From the NCBI RefSeq assembly GCF_918741295.1, contig NZ_CAKKNB010000001.1, positions 1,550,001 through 1,614,000 on the forward strand: a stretch of DNA of 64,000 nt, in the 5' to 3' direction. The notes below the pieces were generated by a model. That model had not been told where the DNA came from. It did not search any database and worked only from the letters and a program-made list of their open reading frames with translations. The DNA comes from Aquabacterium sp. CECT 9606. Lineage in GTDB: Bacteria; Pseudomonadota; Gammaproteobacteria; Burkholderiales; Burkholderiaceae_C. The translations under genes and the position numbers were made by a program. Shown here one piece after another: positions 40,643 through 49,304 of the stretch (positions are counted from its first letter, which is position 1; the number at the start of each line of letters is the position of its first letter).

Positions 40643-40903
40643 TCAGTCTTGCGTGAGCACAAAGGCCGATGCGCGTTCGGGCAGGGCGGTGACCGACCAG
40701 CAGTGACCATCGGTGGCCATGAGGTAGAGCGCGCGGTTCTGCACTTGCAGCGCGGGCGACTCGCTGCGCATGTCGAAGGCGTCCAGCACCAGGGCGTGCG
40801 CGGGCGCAAAGCGCTCCCGGATGACCGCAGCGGCCGCCCGCACCGTGGTTGCGGAGCCCAGGATCTGCCCGGCCTCCTTGAGTTGATCAGGCGTGATGGC
40901 CAT
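40643..40903 (-). CDS. Small unknown nif-operon protein (86 aa)
   Basis: Family not recognised. The 86-residue protein has a helical N-terminal half (AITPDQLKEAGQILGSATTV, then a helix with VIRERF) and a beta-rich second half ending AFVLTQD. There is one Cys. It lies between nifT (10 bases) and the DegT-like gene. The start at 40903 is chosen since the frame upstream overlaps nifT out of frame. Confidence 0.75.
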   Translation of the reverse strand: MAITPDQLKEAGQILGSATTVRAAAAVIRERFAPAHALVLDAFDMRSESPALQVQNRALYLMATDGHCWSVTALPERASAFVLTQD

Positions 40904-40913
40904 GGTGGTGGCC

Positions 40914-41135
40914 TCAGACTTCTTCGCCGGTCGTGGTGCGGCGTGCTTCCACGGTGATCGGCAAGGTGGTGCCCTCGGGCATGTCGGGCAGGGCCAGTTG
41001 CCAGCCATTGGCCAGCGTGACCAAGCCACCCCACATGCCGGGGTGCTCCATCGACACGATGGGTTCCTCCAGGTCTTTCTTGGGCACGTACACCGACGTC
41101 ACACCGTTGGGTGCCTTGCGAATCATGATCTTCAT
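40914..41135 (-). CDS. nifT: NifT/FixU protein
   Basis: A 73-residue beta-rich protein with the family pattern KIMIRKAPNG, VYVPKKDLEEPIV, WGGLVTLANGWQLALPDMP and LPITVEARR. Role in nitrogen fixation is not settled. It overlaps nifS by 4 bases (ATGA). Confidence 0.96.
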   Translation of the reverse strand: MKIMIRKAPNGVTSVYVPKKDLEEPIVSMEHPGMWGGLVTLANGWQLALPDMPEGTTLPITVEARRTTTGEEV

Positions 41136-42331
41136 GCAAATGCTCCTGAGGGAAATGCGGGGTGGCCTGCGGCGGCGGCCTGCTCGGCCATCAGTGGGGC
41201 CAGTTCGGCGGGCAGGCGGTCAAGCACCATCTGGATCTGCGCCGAGGTGGTTTGTGTCGACAAGGAAAAGCGGATGGCGCACAGGGCCTCTTCTCGGGGG
41301 ATGCCCATGGCGCTCAGCACGAACGAGGGTTCGTTGCCACTGGCGGAACAGGCGGCCCCGGACGAGGCCATGATCCCGAGGCGTTCCAGGCGTTGAAGCA
41401 CCACGTCGGCGTGCAGGTGGCCAAAGCGCAGGTAGCTGGTGTTGGGCAGGCGGGTGGCCTCGCCACCAAAGACCACGGTGCCGGGCAAGCGGCTGAGGAG
41501 CCCCTGCTCCAGTTGATCCCGCAGGCGCGTTTGCGAGGCCATGTGGTGGAACCAGGCCTGCGGCGCCATGGTCAGTCGTTCGGCGGCGGCGGCCAGGCCC
41601 AGGATGCCGGGCAGGTTCTCGGTGCCGCCCCGCCTGGCGCGTTCCTGCGAGCCTTGGTACAGGGCCGGCCAGTTCAGGCCTTGACGCACGATCAGGGCGC
41701 CGACCCCCTTGGGGCCGTGGAACTTGTGGGCCGACAAGGAGACCAGGTCGGCCCCGGACTTGTCGAAGTCAAAGGGGAGCTTGCCGATCAATTGGGTGGT
41801 ATCCACGTGCAGCATGGCGCCTTGCGCGTGGGCCAGCCGGGCCATCTCGCCAATCGGCATCAACACGCCGGTTTCATTGTTGGCCGCCATGATGGACACC
41901 AGGGCCACGTGCGGCGTGACCAACTCGCGCGCCTGCGCCATGTCCAGCGTGCCTTGGGGCGTCAGCCCGATCCAGCCCAGATTCACGTGTTGGCGCTGGG
42001 CCAGGTGCCGCGCCAGCTTCTGCACGCCCGCGTGCTCGGCCGCGCTGAGGACCAGGCCCTGTCGGCCATTGAAGCCCACGGCCCCGCGCAAGGCGATGTG
42101 GTTGGACTCGGTGGCACCGCTGGTGAACACCACTTCAGCCGGTTTGCACCCCAGCATCCGTGCCAGCTGCGTGCGGGCCTGTGTCAAGGCCTGCCGGGCC
42201 TCCTGGCCCATGGCGTGAGTCGATGAGGGGTTGGCCCAATGCCGGACCAGTCCCTGTGCCACTGCGCCCATCACTTCCGCCATTGGCGACGTGGTGGCGT
42301 TGTTGTCCAGGTAGATGTGGTCGGTGTTCAT
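41132..42331 (-). CDS. nifS: Cysteine desulfurase NifS
   Basis: A 399-residue PLP enzyme giving sulfur to nitrogenase clusters. The PLP lysine is in LSAHKFHGPKGVG and the active cysteine in ASSGAACSASGNEPSFVL. The start at 42331 (MNTDHIYLDNNATTSP) is the conserved one. In contrast with classic clusters, nifU is not next to it; IscU at 31334 may take that place. Confidence 0.95.
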   Translation of the reverse strand: MNTDHIYLDNNATTSPMAEVMGAVAQGLVRHWANPSSTHAMGQEARQALTQARTQLARMLGCKPAEVVFTSGATESNHIALRGAVGFNGRQGLVLSAAEHAGVQKLARHLAQRQHVNLGWIGLTPQGTLDMAQARELVTPHVALVSIMAANNETGVLMPIGEMARLAHAQGAMLHVDTTQLIGKLPFDFDKSGADLVSLSAHKFHGPKGVGALIVRQGLNWPALYQGSQERARRGGTENLPGILGLAAAAERLTMAPQAWFHHMASQTRLRDQLEQGLLSRLPGTVVFGGEATRLPNTSYLRFGHLHADVVLQRLERLGIMASSGAACSASGNEPSFVLSAMGIPREEALCAIRFSLSTQTTSAQIQMVLDRLPAELAPLMAEQAAAAGHPAFPSGAFA

Positions 42332-42681
42332 GGCCAAAATACCCGGGTGGGGTCCAGGCAGACCTCGTCCAGCAGCGGCTGGAGGTGGTGGCACTCGTCA
42401 TGCAGAACCCAACGGTCATGCACGTGGTCGCGAAAGTAAAGCGACCACATGCCTTCCGCCGGTTCGAGCCAGGCGATCGAGATCACACCACCAGAGGGGT
42501 CGATGTTGCGCGAGCAGCAGGGGCTGCTGACGACCCAGCCCGGCGCGCTGGGCGCCCGTTCCACCTGGGGCTGCACATAGCGGTAGCGCACCCGCTGCCG
42601 CAAGGCACGCTCGATGCGCACGCGGTCCATGTCGTGGACGACGGCCTGCATGGCGGGCATGGGGGCGGCCAGGGTGTTCAT
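42328..42681 (-). CDS. Unknown nif-operon protein (117 aa)
   Basis: Not recognised. The 117-residue product has a basic segment (RALRQRVRYRYVQPQVER), a central SSPCCSRNIDPSGG with a CC pair, and a Trp/His-rich C-terminal half (WSLYFRDHVHDRWVLHDECHHL). The last two features could bind a metal. It overlaps nifS by 4 bases and lies 15 bases after the second nifZ-like gene. Confidence 0.75.
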   Translation of the reverse strand: MNTLAAPMPAMQAVVHDMDRVRIERALRQRVRYRYVQPQVERAPSAPGWVVSSPCCSRNIDPSGGVISIAWLEPAEGMWSLYFRDHVHDRWVLHDECHHLQPLLDEVCLDPTRVFWP

Positions 42682-42696
42682 GGAGGCACTCGCTCG

Positions 42697-42993
42697 TCAA
42701 CCGTGCAACAGGCGCAACTGGCCCCGCGATTCCGCCAGCATCTGGTCCAGCTCCTGGCACAGCAGGATCTCTTCTTCCAGGCAACCGACGACCAGGCCGT
42801 CGAACTCGACCATGTAGACCGGCTGGTTGGCCTCGACGTGTCGGCCCACCTGAACGATCTCGCCTTCGCTGCCCATGCTGGCCAGGACCGCGTCTGGCGC
42901 ATGGTCGGGGTGGGTGCCATCGTTGACCAGGTCGACCAGCGCGACCACTTGCTGTCCCCATTGGTATTGGGGCTCACGGGGTTCGATCATCAT
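42697..42993 (-). CDS. NifZ-like protein, second copy
   Basis: A 98-residue NifZ-family protein: YQWGQQVVALVDLVNDGT, GEIVQVGRHVEANQPVYMVEF and VGCLEEEILL. It is a paralogue of the upstream nifZ. The ATG at 42993 has GAGG six bases upstream; an ATG at 43005 that overlaps the nifZ stop is an alternative. NifZ helps P-cluster maturation in the MoFe protein. Confidence 0.85.
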   Translation of the reverse strand: MMIEPREPQYQWGQQVVALVDLVNDGTHPDHAPDAVLASMGSEGEIVQVGRHVEANQPVYMVEFDGLVVGCLEEEILLCQELDQMLAESRGQLRLLHG

Positions 42994-43001
42994 GGGGGAC
43001 C

Positions 43002-43337
43002 TCATCGCAGTTGTTTGAGTTCATCGGCACGTTCGCCCAGCTGGGCCAGGATCTCGTCGGGCAGCTTGTCCAGCGTCATCAGTTCCTTGGCGCGCATGCC
43101 GACGCGGTAGCCGTGGTCGGTGAACTCCACGGCGTAGATGTAGAACTGCTGCAGGAAGGTGCCGATGGAGCACACGTAGCCCACATCGCCTTTGCGCACC
43201 AGCACCTCGCCAATGTCCTTGCCATTGAAGGTGCCGTCGTTGCGGATGATGGTGCGGCTGACCACGCGCTCGCCAAAGCCAAAGCGCGGCGGATCGGCCA
43301 CTTCAATCAGGTTGTCGTCGCGGTTGATGTCACCCAT
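43002..43337 (-). CDS. nifZ: P-cluster maturation protein NifZ
   Basis: A 111-residue NifZ with the conserved FGERVVSRTIIRNDGTFNGK, GEVLVRKGDVGYVCSIGTFLQQFYIYAVEF pattern (quoted in parts) and a Lys/Leu-rich C-terminal helix. It overlaps the LRV gene by 8 bases and is followed by a NifZ-like duplicate. Confidence 0.94.
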   Translation of the reverse strand: MGDINRDDNLIEVADPPRFGFGERVVSRTIIRNDGTFNGKDIGEVLVRKGDVGYVCSIGTFLQQFYIYAVEFTDHGYRVGMRAKELMTLDKLPDEILAQLGERADELKQLR

Positions 43338-44118
43338 GCTGCGCTCCCAGTGAGGTGGCCGTGCGGTCAGGCATCAGGCGCTGACGCGCCACGGCGCGGA
43401 TGTCGTCGTCGGGGTCCTTGATCATCATGATGAGCAGGTGCCGGTCTGCCCGTTGCGCGACTTCCCAACGAACCATCAGGTCGGTGTCATGTGCCAGGCG
43501 GCTCAGCAAGGGCACGGGCAGACGCCGGGCCACGATGCGGCGCACTTCGCTGGCCCGGTCGTCGGCCATGCGCAGCAGGGCGGGCATCTCCAGGCGCTGC
43601 GCCACCTCCTGGCGCACATCGCTTTGCGGGTCGCTCATCATTGAAGGCAGCAGTGCCTGGGGCAAACGCCGCGCCACCAGCTGCCGAACGTAGTAGTCCG
43701 GGTCTTGCCGCATGGAGGGCAGGGCGCTCATGTCCAGGCGATGAGCCACGCGGATGCGCACTTCGCGGTGCGGGTCGTCGCGCAGATTCATCAAGGCGCG
43801 TTGCGGCAGGCGCAAGGCCAGTTGCAGGCGCACCGTTTCGTCCGGGTCGTGGATCAGGTCGGTCAGGCGAAACACATCGGCGTAGCGAACGGCGATGGCG
43901 CGCACCTCGAAGTAGGGGTGGGTCAGCAACTCGTTGGCCAGCTGCGGGTTCCAGTTGAAGAAGCGGTCGATGCGGCGGGCGTAGCGGTCTTGAACGCAGG
44001 CGCGGCCAGGCTCGCACCGAGCCTCAGCCAGTAGGCTCTGGTAGTGGCAAGCCTGGCAGGCGACGGGCATGCCCTGCCAGTCCACCGATTCGATGTCATT
44101 GGAGACCAGGTCCATCAT
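43330..44118 (-). CDS. 4Fe-4S leucine-rich repeat variant (LRV) protein
   Basis: A 262-residue protein. The N-terminus has four cysteines (ACQACHYQSLLAEARCEPGRAC) that form a [4Fe-4S] site, followed by about eight 24-residue alpha-solenoid repeats of the form (D-P-x-x-x-V-R-x-x-V-A-x-R-L-x-x-x-A-L). This is the architecture known from the Azotobacter vinelandii LRV protein. Role unknown; the solenoid implies docking to partners. Start codons ATGATG overlap the preceding stop. Confidence 0.9.
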   Translation of the reverse strand: MMDLVSNDIESVDWQGMPVACQACHYQSLLAEARCEPGRACVQDRYARRIDRFFNWNPQLANELLTHPYFEVRAIAVRYADVFRLTDLIHDPDETVRLQLALRLPQRALMNLRDDPHREVRIRVAHRLDMSALPSMRQDPDYYVRQLVARRLPQALLPSMMSDPQSDVRQEVAQRLEMPALLRMADDRASEVRRIVARRLPVPLLSRLAHDTDLMVRWEVAQRADRHLLIMMIKDPDDDIRAVARQRLMPDRTATSLGAQHG

Positions 44119-44663
44119 GGCGTGCTCCAGCCCCGGTGCGCAATGGGGGCGCTGAAGTCGTCGTCGCTCAAGTCAAGGGCTTCGGCTCGGGCCAGCACGT
44201 GGGTCAGCACGCCGCCGCCCACCCGATCCTGAGGATCAAGTTGGCGCAGTTCCGCCAAGGTGTTGCGCGCGGTGTCGGTGTCGCCCAGGCGCAAGCTCAG
44301 GTAGGCATAGGCCTTCAGGGCGAACAGGTAAAAGCGGGTGGCCGCGTCGAAACGGGCTTGCTCGTCAGTGACGTTGACATCCTGGCCCAGGGCGGACCGC
44401 GCGATGCTCAGTGATTCCTGCGCGACTGAGCGGGCCTCCTTCAGGCGGTGCCCGTAGAAGTGAAAGCGGTACATCGCGATCAGCGTGGCCGGGTGCGATG
44501 GTGCCAGTTCCCGCGCCTTTTGCAGCAAAGGCTCGGCCTGGGCGCGGTCACTGCGGACCAGTCCGGCTTGCGTGATCAGGCCTTCCACTTCGGCGGGCAA
44601 GCCACCCCCCAGCACGGCGCTGTCGAAGCCGGCGTCGTGCGGGGATGAGGGGTGGTGGTGCAT
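44115..44663 (-). CDS. Nif-associated TPR-like protein, second copy
   Basis: A 182-residue helical-repeat protein. PLLQKARELAPSHPATLIAMYRF is a TPR-like helical pair, followed by FYLFALKAYAYLSLRLGD and NTLAELRQLDP. It is a paralogue of the product of 21057-21545. The N-terminus is His-rich (MHHHPSSPHD), which could bind metal. It precedes the LRV gene with a 4-base overlap. Confidence 0.85.
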   Translation of the reverse strand: MHHHPSSPHDAGFDSAVLGGGLPAEVEGLITQAGLVRSDRAQAEPLLQKARELAPSHPATLIAMYRFHFYGHRLKEARSVAQESLSIARSALGQDVNVTDEQARFDAATRFYLFALKAYAYLSLRLGDTDTARNTLAELRQLDPQDRVGGGVLTHVLARAEALDLSDDDFSAPIAHRGWSTP

Positions 44664-44681
44664 GGCGTGTTCCCCAAGGCT

Positions 44682-45098
44682 TCAGTTCACGGGACGAGGC
44701 ATGGACGAGCGGATCGAGCTGATCTCGATCTTGGACACCGAAGGTGGCGTGGCCGCGCTGCTGGCGGTGCTGCTGTCACTGCTGCTGCAGCCACAGGCTC
44801 CGGCGTTGGGGTTGAAGAAGGTCAGGCCCGATTGCGTAGGGGTGTCGGCGAAGTCCACGGTCACGCCGTCCAGCATCAGGCGGCTTTGCGCGGGCAGGAA
44901 CACCGTTACGCCGTTGATGTCAAAGGCCTTGTCGCCGTCGAGCGGTGTTGCTTCCACGGTGAACTCGCTGCTGTAGCCCGAGCAGCCGCCAGGGCTCACC
45001 GTGAGGCGAAATCCAGCGGTGGCGGGCAGGCCCGAGAACTTCACCATGCGCTTGATGAAGCGTTCGGCGGCCTGGGTCACGGTCATGTTGATGGTCAT
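44682..45098 (-). CDS. HesB/IscA-type Fe-S carrier
   Basis: A 138-residue A-type carrier with cysteines in SPGGCSGYSSEF and NAGACGCSSSD. The ~30-residue Ser/Thr-rich C-terminal tail ([18 protein letters not shown]) is unlike IscA or ErpA and marks the nif-borne form. It follows fdxN by 11 bases, a common neighbour order downstream of nifB. It is the third A-type carrier of the window. Confidence 0.9.
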   Translation of the reverse strand: MTINMTVTQAAERFIKRMVKFSGLPATAGFRLTVSPGGCSGYSSEFTVEATPLDGDKAFDINGVTVFLPAQSRLMLDGVTVDFADTPTQSGLTFFNPNAGACGCSSSDSSTASSAATPPSVSKIEISSIRSSMPRPVN

Positions 45099-45109
45099 GT
45101 CTGTCCTTT

Positions 45110-45304
45110 TCAAGCGTTGACGATGCAGCCATCCACCGGGCACACGGCCAGGCATTGGGGCGCATCAAACTGACCTTCGCATTCCGTGCACTTGGCCGGA
45201 TCGATGATGAAGGTCCCGCCCTTTTCGCGGATGGCGACGTTGGGGCATTCGGGTTCGCAGGCGGAGCAGCCTGTGCAGGTGGAGGCGATGATCTTCAAGG
45301 CCAT
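45110..45304 (-). CDS. fdxN: 2[4Fe-4S] ferredoxin FdxN
   Basis: A 64-residue ferredoxin with C10-x2-C13-x2-C16-x3-C20 and C39-x2-C42-x8-C51-x3-C55; the 8-residue insert in the second motif is typical of the ferredoxin behind nifB. FdxN is thought to donate electrons to NifB in NifB-co synthesis. The ATG at 45304 is chosen by domain start. Confidence 0.95.
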   Translation of the reverse strand: MALKIIASTCTGCSACEPECPNVAIREKGGTFIIDPAKCTECEGQFDAPQCLAVCPVDGCIVNA

Positions 45305-45347
45305 GGTGGTTCTCCTTCGTTCAACAGGTTGGTGCAGGACGGGGCGG

Positions 45348-46928
45348 TCAGGCCGCTGCTTCAGAGGTGTAGGCCCCCTGGCGGATGGAGGCATCGCCCC
45401 GTGGCTGGTGGGTGATGTCGCCTCGTGCCAGCCGGTCGGCGTAGTCGGCAAACCAGCTCAGGGCGGCTTTTTCGATGAACTCGTGGGCATAGGCATCCAC
45501 AGGCTCGATGCCCGCAGCCTTGAGCTCGTCACGCGGGCAGGCGCCGATCTTGGCCACCAGCACGGCGTGGCAGTCATTGATGGCCTTGACGATGGAGGGC
45601 AACTGCTCGTCTTCACCAAAGCCACCCTGACAGTACAGGTCCACCCGGCGATGCCCCACGAACAGGGCCTCGGCGGCCGACACCTCGAAGATCTGGAACT
45701 CGGTGGCATGGCCAAAGTGCAGGTTCACGCGGCCGTGCCCCTCGGTGGCCACGGCCACCAGCACCTTCATGTCGGGATCGACACCGGCGCGTTCCACCTG
45801 GGCGCTCAGGGCCTCTTGCTTGGCAGCGTGCTGGGCTTGGCGTTCGGTTTCCACCTTGTCCTGGTAGTCGCGCCGCTTGTCCAGGTCGTACACGATCTCC
45901 ATCTCTTCGATCTTGTCGAGCGTGAACTCTTCACTGCGGTCTTCGCCCAGCAAACCGACCGCATCAGCGCGGCATTGCCTGCAATGGCGCATCAGGTTCG
46001 CGCCGCCCATGCAGGCGTCTTGCACGGCCTTGAGTTCTTGCGCGGTCGGCCCGCGTTGGCCGGTCAGGCCGAACACCGTGCCGTGCTCGGCTTCCGAGAT
46101 CAGCGGCATGATGTTGTGCAGGAAGGCGCCGCGCTTCTTGACTTCGCGGTTCACCTCGATCAGGTGCTCGTCGTTGATGCCGGGGATCAGCACCGAGTTG
46201 ATCTTGGTGAGCACGCCGCGCGCGGTCAGCATCTCCAGGCCCAGCATCTGGCGCTCGTGCAGGATCTTGGCGGCCTCGTAGCCGGTGACGCGCTTGTGCT
46301 GCCAGAAAATCCAGGGGTAGATCTTCTCGCCCACGGCCGGGTCCACCATGTTGATGGTGATGGTGACGTGGTCGATGTTGTATTGGCAGATTTCATCCAC
46401 CAGGTCGGGCAGGGCCAGGCCATTGGTCGAGATGCACAGCTTGATGTCCGGCGCCGTTTCCTGCAGCATGCGGAAGGTGTCGAAGGTCTTCTTGGGGTTG
46501 GCCAATGAATCGCCGGGGCCCGCCACGCCCAGCACCGTCATCTGCGGGATCTCACTGGCCACGGCCAGCACCTTCTTGACCGCCTGCTCAGGCGTGAGCT
46601 TTTGCGAGACGACGCCGGGGCGGGACTCGTTGCTGCAATCATATTTGCGATTGCAGTAGTTGCATTGGATGTTGCACGCTGGCGCCACGGCCACGTGCAT
46701 GCGGGCATAGTGGTGGTGGGCTTCTTCCGAGTAGCAGGGGTGGTTCTTGACCTTGTCCCAGATTTCCTGCGGCATGTCATCGGGGCCGCCAGATGATCCG
46801 CAACTGGCCTTGCCTTCACCGCCGGTGGTGCCACAGCCGCCCGAAGGTTCAGGCGTGATGGCGGCGCCCAAGGGCCGGATTTGACCGATGCCGATGAAGG
46901 CTTTCGTCGCGAGTTGCGGTGCGTCCAT
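45348..46928 (-). CDS. nifB: FeMo-co biosynthesis radical SAM protein NifB
   Basis: A 526-residue enzyme forming NifB-co, the 8Fe core with carbide. The radical SAM motif is C85-x3-C89-x2-C92 in [15 protein letters not shown]. The C-terminal ~110 residues ([21 protein letters not shown] onward) are a NifX-like cluster-binding domain. The first ~50 residues are Gly/Ser/Cys-rich. The start at 46928 is preceded by GGGGAA; a sigma-54 promoter lies about 50 bases above. It opens the operon down to arsA. Confidence 0.98.
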   Translation of the reverse strand: MDAPQLATKAFIGIGQIRPLGAAITPEPSGGCGTTGGEGKASCGSSGGPDDMPQEIWDKVKNHPCYSEEAHHHYARMHVAVAPACNIQCNYCNRKYDCSNESRPGVVSQKLTPEQAVKKVLAVASEIPQMTVLGVAGPGDSLANPKKTFDTFRMLQETAPDIKLCISTNGLALPDLVDEICQYNIDHVTITINMVDPAVGEKIYPWIFWQHKRVTGYEAAKILHERQMLGLEMLTARGVLTKINSVLIPGINDEHLIEVNREVKKRGAFLHNIMPLISEAEHGTVFGLTGQRGPTAQELKAVQDACMGGANLMRHCRQCRADAVGLLGEDRSEEFTLDKIEEMEIVYDLDKRRDYQDKVETERQAQHAAKQEALSAQVERAGVDPDMKVLVAVATEGHGRVNLHFGHATEFQIFEVSAAEALFVGHRRVDLYCQGGFGEDEQLPSIVKAINDCHAVLVAKIGACPRDELKAAGIEPVDAYAHEFIEKAALSWFADYADRLARGDITHQPRGDASIRQGAYTSEAAA

Positions 46929-46975
46929 GTGGTGTTCCCCGTCCAAGAGTTGAGGCTCGTTGCCAAGCCAGCATT

Positions 46976-46990
46976 GCCAGTTCCGTGCCA
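46976..46990 (-). promoter_or_regulatory. Sigma-54 promoter of nifB
   Basis: On the minus strand TGGCACGGAACTGGC has GG-N10-GC with one departure (TGGC for TTGC). It stands about 95 bases from the shared NifA site at 47086-47101. Confidence 0.75.
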
Positions 46991-47085
46991 CTTTGAAAGC
47001 AATTGAAAATCAATGACTTAGCCCATGTGCCCAGGTTTGCAAGGCATGGCTTGAAGGCTTTGAAACATGCCTTGTCGCAAGACCC

Positions 47086-47101
47086 TGTCAGATCTCTGAC
47101 A
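47086..47101. promoter_or_regulatory. NifA site between nifB and nifQ
   Basis: TGTCAGATCTCTGACA is an exact TGT-N10-ACA and nearly a perfect palindrome. It can serve both divergent promoters, nifB (about 95 bases away) and nifQ (about 40 bases away). Confidence 0.85.
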
Positions 47102-47140
47102 AAGCCGACAGGAGGGCGTGTGCTGGAGGGCGCATGTGCG

Positions 47141-47155
47141 TGGCACAGCTCTTGC
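47141..47155 (+). promoter_or_regulatory. Sigma-54 promoter of nifQ
   Basis: TGGCACAGCTCTTGC matches TGGCAC-N5-TTGC exactly. It lies 50 bases before the nifQ ATG. Confidence 0.85.
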
Positions 47156-47204
47156 GCCGCACCTGGCATGTCAGTGCACGCCAGAGACGCAAGAGGACGC
47201 CACC

Positions 47205-47555
47205 ATGAACGACATGCTGATCCCCAAGCTCGCAGTTCACGACGAGGTTGCTGACCTGGTCGTGCTGCTCACGGAGCACGCGACTCACCCGGGGGTACTG
47301 GCCCGGCACCTGGCCCAGGCGGTGGCCGAAGCCTGCATGGGCCCCAACCACCTGTGGGAAGACCTGGGGCTGGGCAACCGCGCGCAACTGGGCGCCCTGA
47401 TGCAGGAGCACTTCACGTCCTTGAAGGCCCTCAACCACAAGGACATGCGGTGGAAGAAGTTCCTTTACCGCATGCTGTGCGAGCGCGCCGATGTGCTCAT
47501 CTGCAAGTCACCGCATTGCGAACAATGCGAAGACCAGCCCCTGTGCTTTGCCTAG
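47205..47555 (+). CDS. nifQ: Short NifQ protein
   Basis: A 116-residue protein with the NifQ core: PNHLWEDLGLGNRAQLGALM, MRWKKFLYRMLCERA and the cluster motif C100-x4-C105-x2-C108-x5-C114. NifQ carries a Mo-Fe-S cluster and gives molybdenum to NifEN/NifH. Usual NifQ proteins are about 170-200 residues, so this one lacks much of the N-terminal part. The ATG at 47205 is preceded by AGAGGACG. The stop is 9 bases from the nifA stop (convergent). Confidence 0.88.
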   Translation: MNDMLIPKLAVHDEVADLVVLLTEHATHPGVLARHLAQAVAEACMGPNHLWEDLGLGNRAQLGALMQEHFTSLKALNHKDMRWKKFLYRMLCERADVLICKSPHCEQCEDQPLCFA

Positions 47556-47564
47556 CAGCAGGCG

Positions 47565-49232
47565 CTAGAACTTACGCACTTCGATGTCGTGCTTTTGCAG
47601 CGCGTAGCCCATCTGGCGTGGCGTGATGTTGAGCAGGCGTGCCGCCTTGGCCTGCACCCATCCACACTTTTCCATGGCCCAGATCAGGCGTTCACGCTCG
47701 CCATCGGGCTTGTCGTCAGACGAGGACGAGGTGGCCGCAAGGCTGTGATCGTCATCCCCCTCATGGTGGTCCGCAGGTTTGGCGGGCATGGCAGGACGCA
47801 GCGGCACTTCGGTGATGGGGATGCCGATGGGGCGACCGGGTTTGACGGCGTCCTCGCGATCCACGTGGTGCAGCACCTGCGTCAGGCAGCGGTTGTCATG
47901 GCAGGGAAAGCTCAGGTCGGTCAGGTCTTCATTCTGGGCCATGGTGGCCGTGCGCTCAACACAGTTCTCCAGCTCGCGGACATTGCCTGGCCAGTAGCAA
48001 CTGCTCAGCACCTTCATGGCGCGTGGGGTCACTTTGACCTTGCGGTTGTTCTCGCGGTTGAATCGCGCCAGGAAGTGTTCCACCATCAAGGGGATGTCTT
48101 CACGGCGCTCGCGCAGAGGGGGCAGGAAGATGCTGACCACGTTGATCCGGTAATACAAGTCGGCCCGGAACTCGCCTGCGGCCACCATTTTTTCAAGGTT
48201 GCGGTTGGTGGCCAGCACCATGCGCACGTCCACGCGGATGGAGGTGGTGCCGCCCACCCGCTCGAACTCACGCTCTTGCAGCACTCGCAGCAGCTTGGCC
48301 TGGAACCCGGCGGAGATGTCGCCGATCTCATCCAGGAACAGGGTGCCGCCGTGGGCCATCTCGAAGCGCCCCTTGCGCGTGTTCATGGCACCGGTGAAGG
48401 CGCCTTTCTCGTGGCCGAACAGCTCCGACTCCAGCAGCGATTCAGTCAGCGCAGCGCAGTTGACCCGCACAAAGGGCTCGTCCTTGCGGGGTGACAGGTT
48501 GTGCACGGCGCGGGCCACCACCTCTTTGCCGGTGCCGCTTTCTCCGCGCAGCAAAACGGTGGTCTTGGTGGGTGCCGCCTGGTGCACCTCGGCGAAGACC
48601 TCCTGCATTCGGGGTGATCCACCAATGGCCGTCTCCAGTTTGTAAACCGGCTTGATGGCTTTTGACAGCCGCCGGCTTTCCTCGTACAGGCGCCCCTGCT
48701 CTGCGCTGACACTGCGGTGCAGCAACAAGTTCTGGCCCATCAGCGTGGCGACCATCGACAACAGCCGCAAGTCTTCGTCAAAGACCCCGGAGCGGTCGGT
48801 GACCAGCCTGTCCATGGTCAACACGCCCAAAGTGCGGCGGTCTGCCTTGATGGGCGTGGCGATGTAGGCTATCGGGTCATTGGGCGATTGATCGGCGGCA
48901 CCGCTTCGGTTCAGGAAAAGTGGTTCGGCCTGGATGTCGGGCACGACCATGGGCAAGCCGCTGGCGAAAACCCGCCCCACGATGCCTTCTCCCACGGCAA
49001 AGACCAGCTTGGCGGATTCCTCCCGGGAGAGCCCCACGGCGCACATGCCCTGCAGGGAGCCGTCCTCGGTTTGCAGGTTCACGATCGCCCGTCGCCACCC
49101 CATCATGGAGACCATGACGTTGAGGGCTTCTCGGAAGGTCTTGAAAATGTCGAGCGAAGACCCCAGGATCTTGCTGACCTGATAGACCGTCAAAAGCTCG
49201 ATGCTGGCCCGTTCGTGGTGCGTGGTTACCAT
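47565..49232 (-). CDS. nifA: Nif-specific sigma-54 activator NifA
   Basis: A 555-residue activator. GAF domain about residues 20-170; AAA+ domain with Walker A GESGTGKE (230-237), GAFTGA (277-282) and DEIGD (301-305); C-terminal HTH about 515-555 ([21 protein letters not shown]). Cysteines C412-x11-C424 at the end of the AAA+ domain and C444-x4-C449 in the linker are the mark of O2-sensitive NifA. There is no NifL. The start at 49232 is ATG, with a TTT/AAAGG-type site; a sigma-54-like promoter lies above. Confidence 0.97.
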   Translation of the reverse strand: MVTTHHERASIELLTVYQVSKILGSSLDIFKTFREALNVMVSMMGWRRAIVNLQTEDGSLQGMCAVGLSREESAKLVFAVGEGIVGRVFASGLPMVVPDIQAEPLFLNRSGAADQSPNDPIAYIATPIKADRRTLGVLTMDRLVTDRSGVFDEDLRLLSMVATLMGQNLLLHRSVSAEQGRLYEESRRLSKAIKPVYKLETAIGGSPRMQEVFAEVHQAAPTKTTVLLRGESGTGKEVVARAVHNLSPRKDEPFVRVNCAALTESLLESELFGHEKGAFTGAMNTRKGRFEMAHGGTLFLDEIGDISAGFQAKLLRVLQEREFERVGGTTSIRVDVRMVLATNRNLEKMVAAGEFRADLYYRINVVSIFLPPLRERREDIPLMVEHFLARFNRENNRKVKVTPRAMKVLSSCYWPGNVRELENCVERTATMAQNEDLTDLSFPCHDNRCLTQVLHHVDREDAVKPGRPIGIPITEVPLRPAMPAKPADHHEGDDDHSLAATSSSSDDKPDGERERLIWAMEKCGWVQAKAARLLNITPRQMGYALQKHDIEVRKF

Positions 49233-49276
49233 GGCGCTGCCTTTCCCGGTCTGAAATCTGACGACCGAAATTACTT

Positions 49277-49291
49277 GCAAGTAGCGCGCCA
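49277..49291 (-). promoter_or_regulatory. Possible sigma-54 promoter of nifA
   Basis: On the minus strand TGGCGCGCTACTTGC has GG-N10-GC, TTGC and one change from TGGCAC. It lies about 45-60 bases before the nifA ATG. I found no exact NifA site above it, so NtrC-type control or weak autoactivation remain open. Confidence 0.6.
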
Positions 49292-49304
49292 AAAATGGAT
49301 GCGC

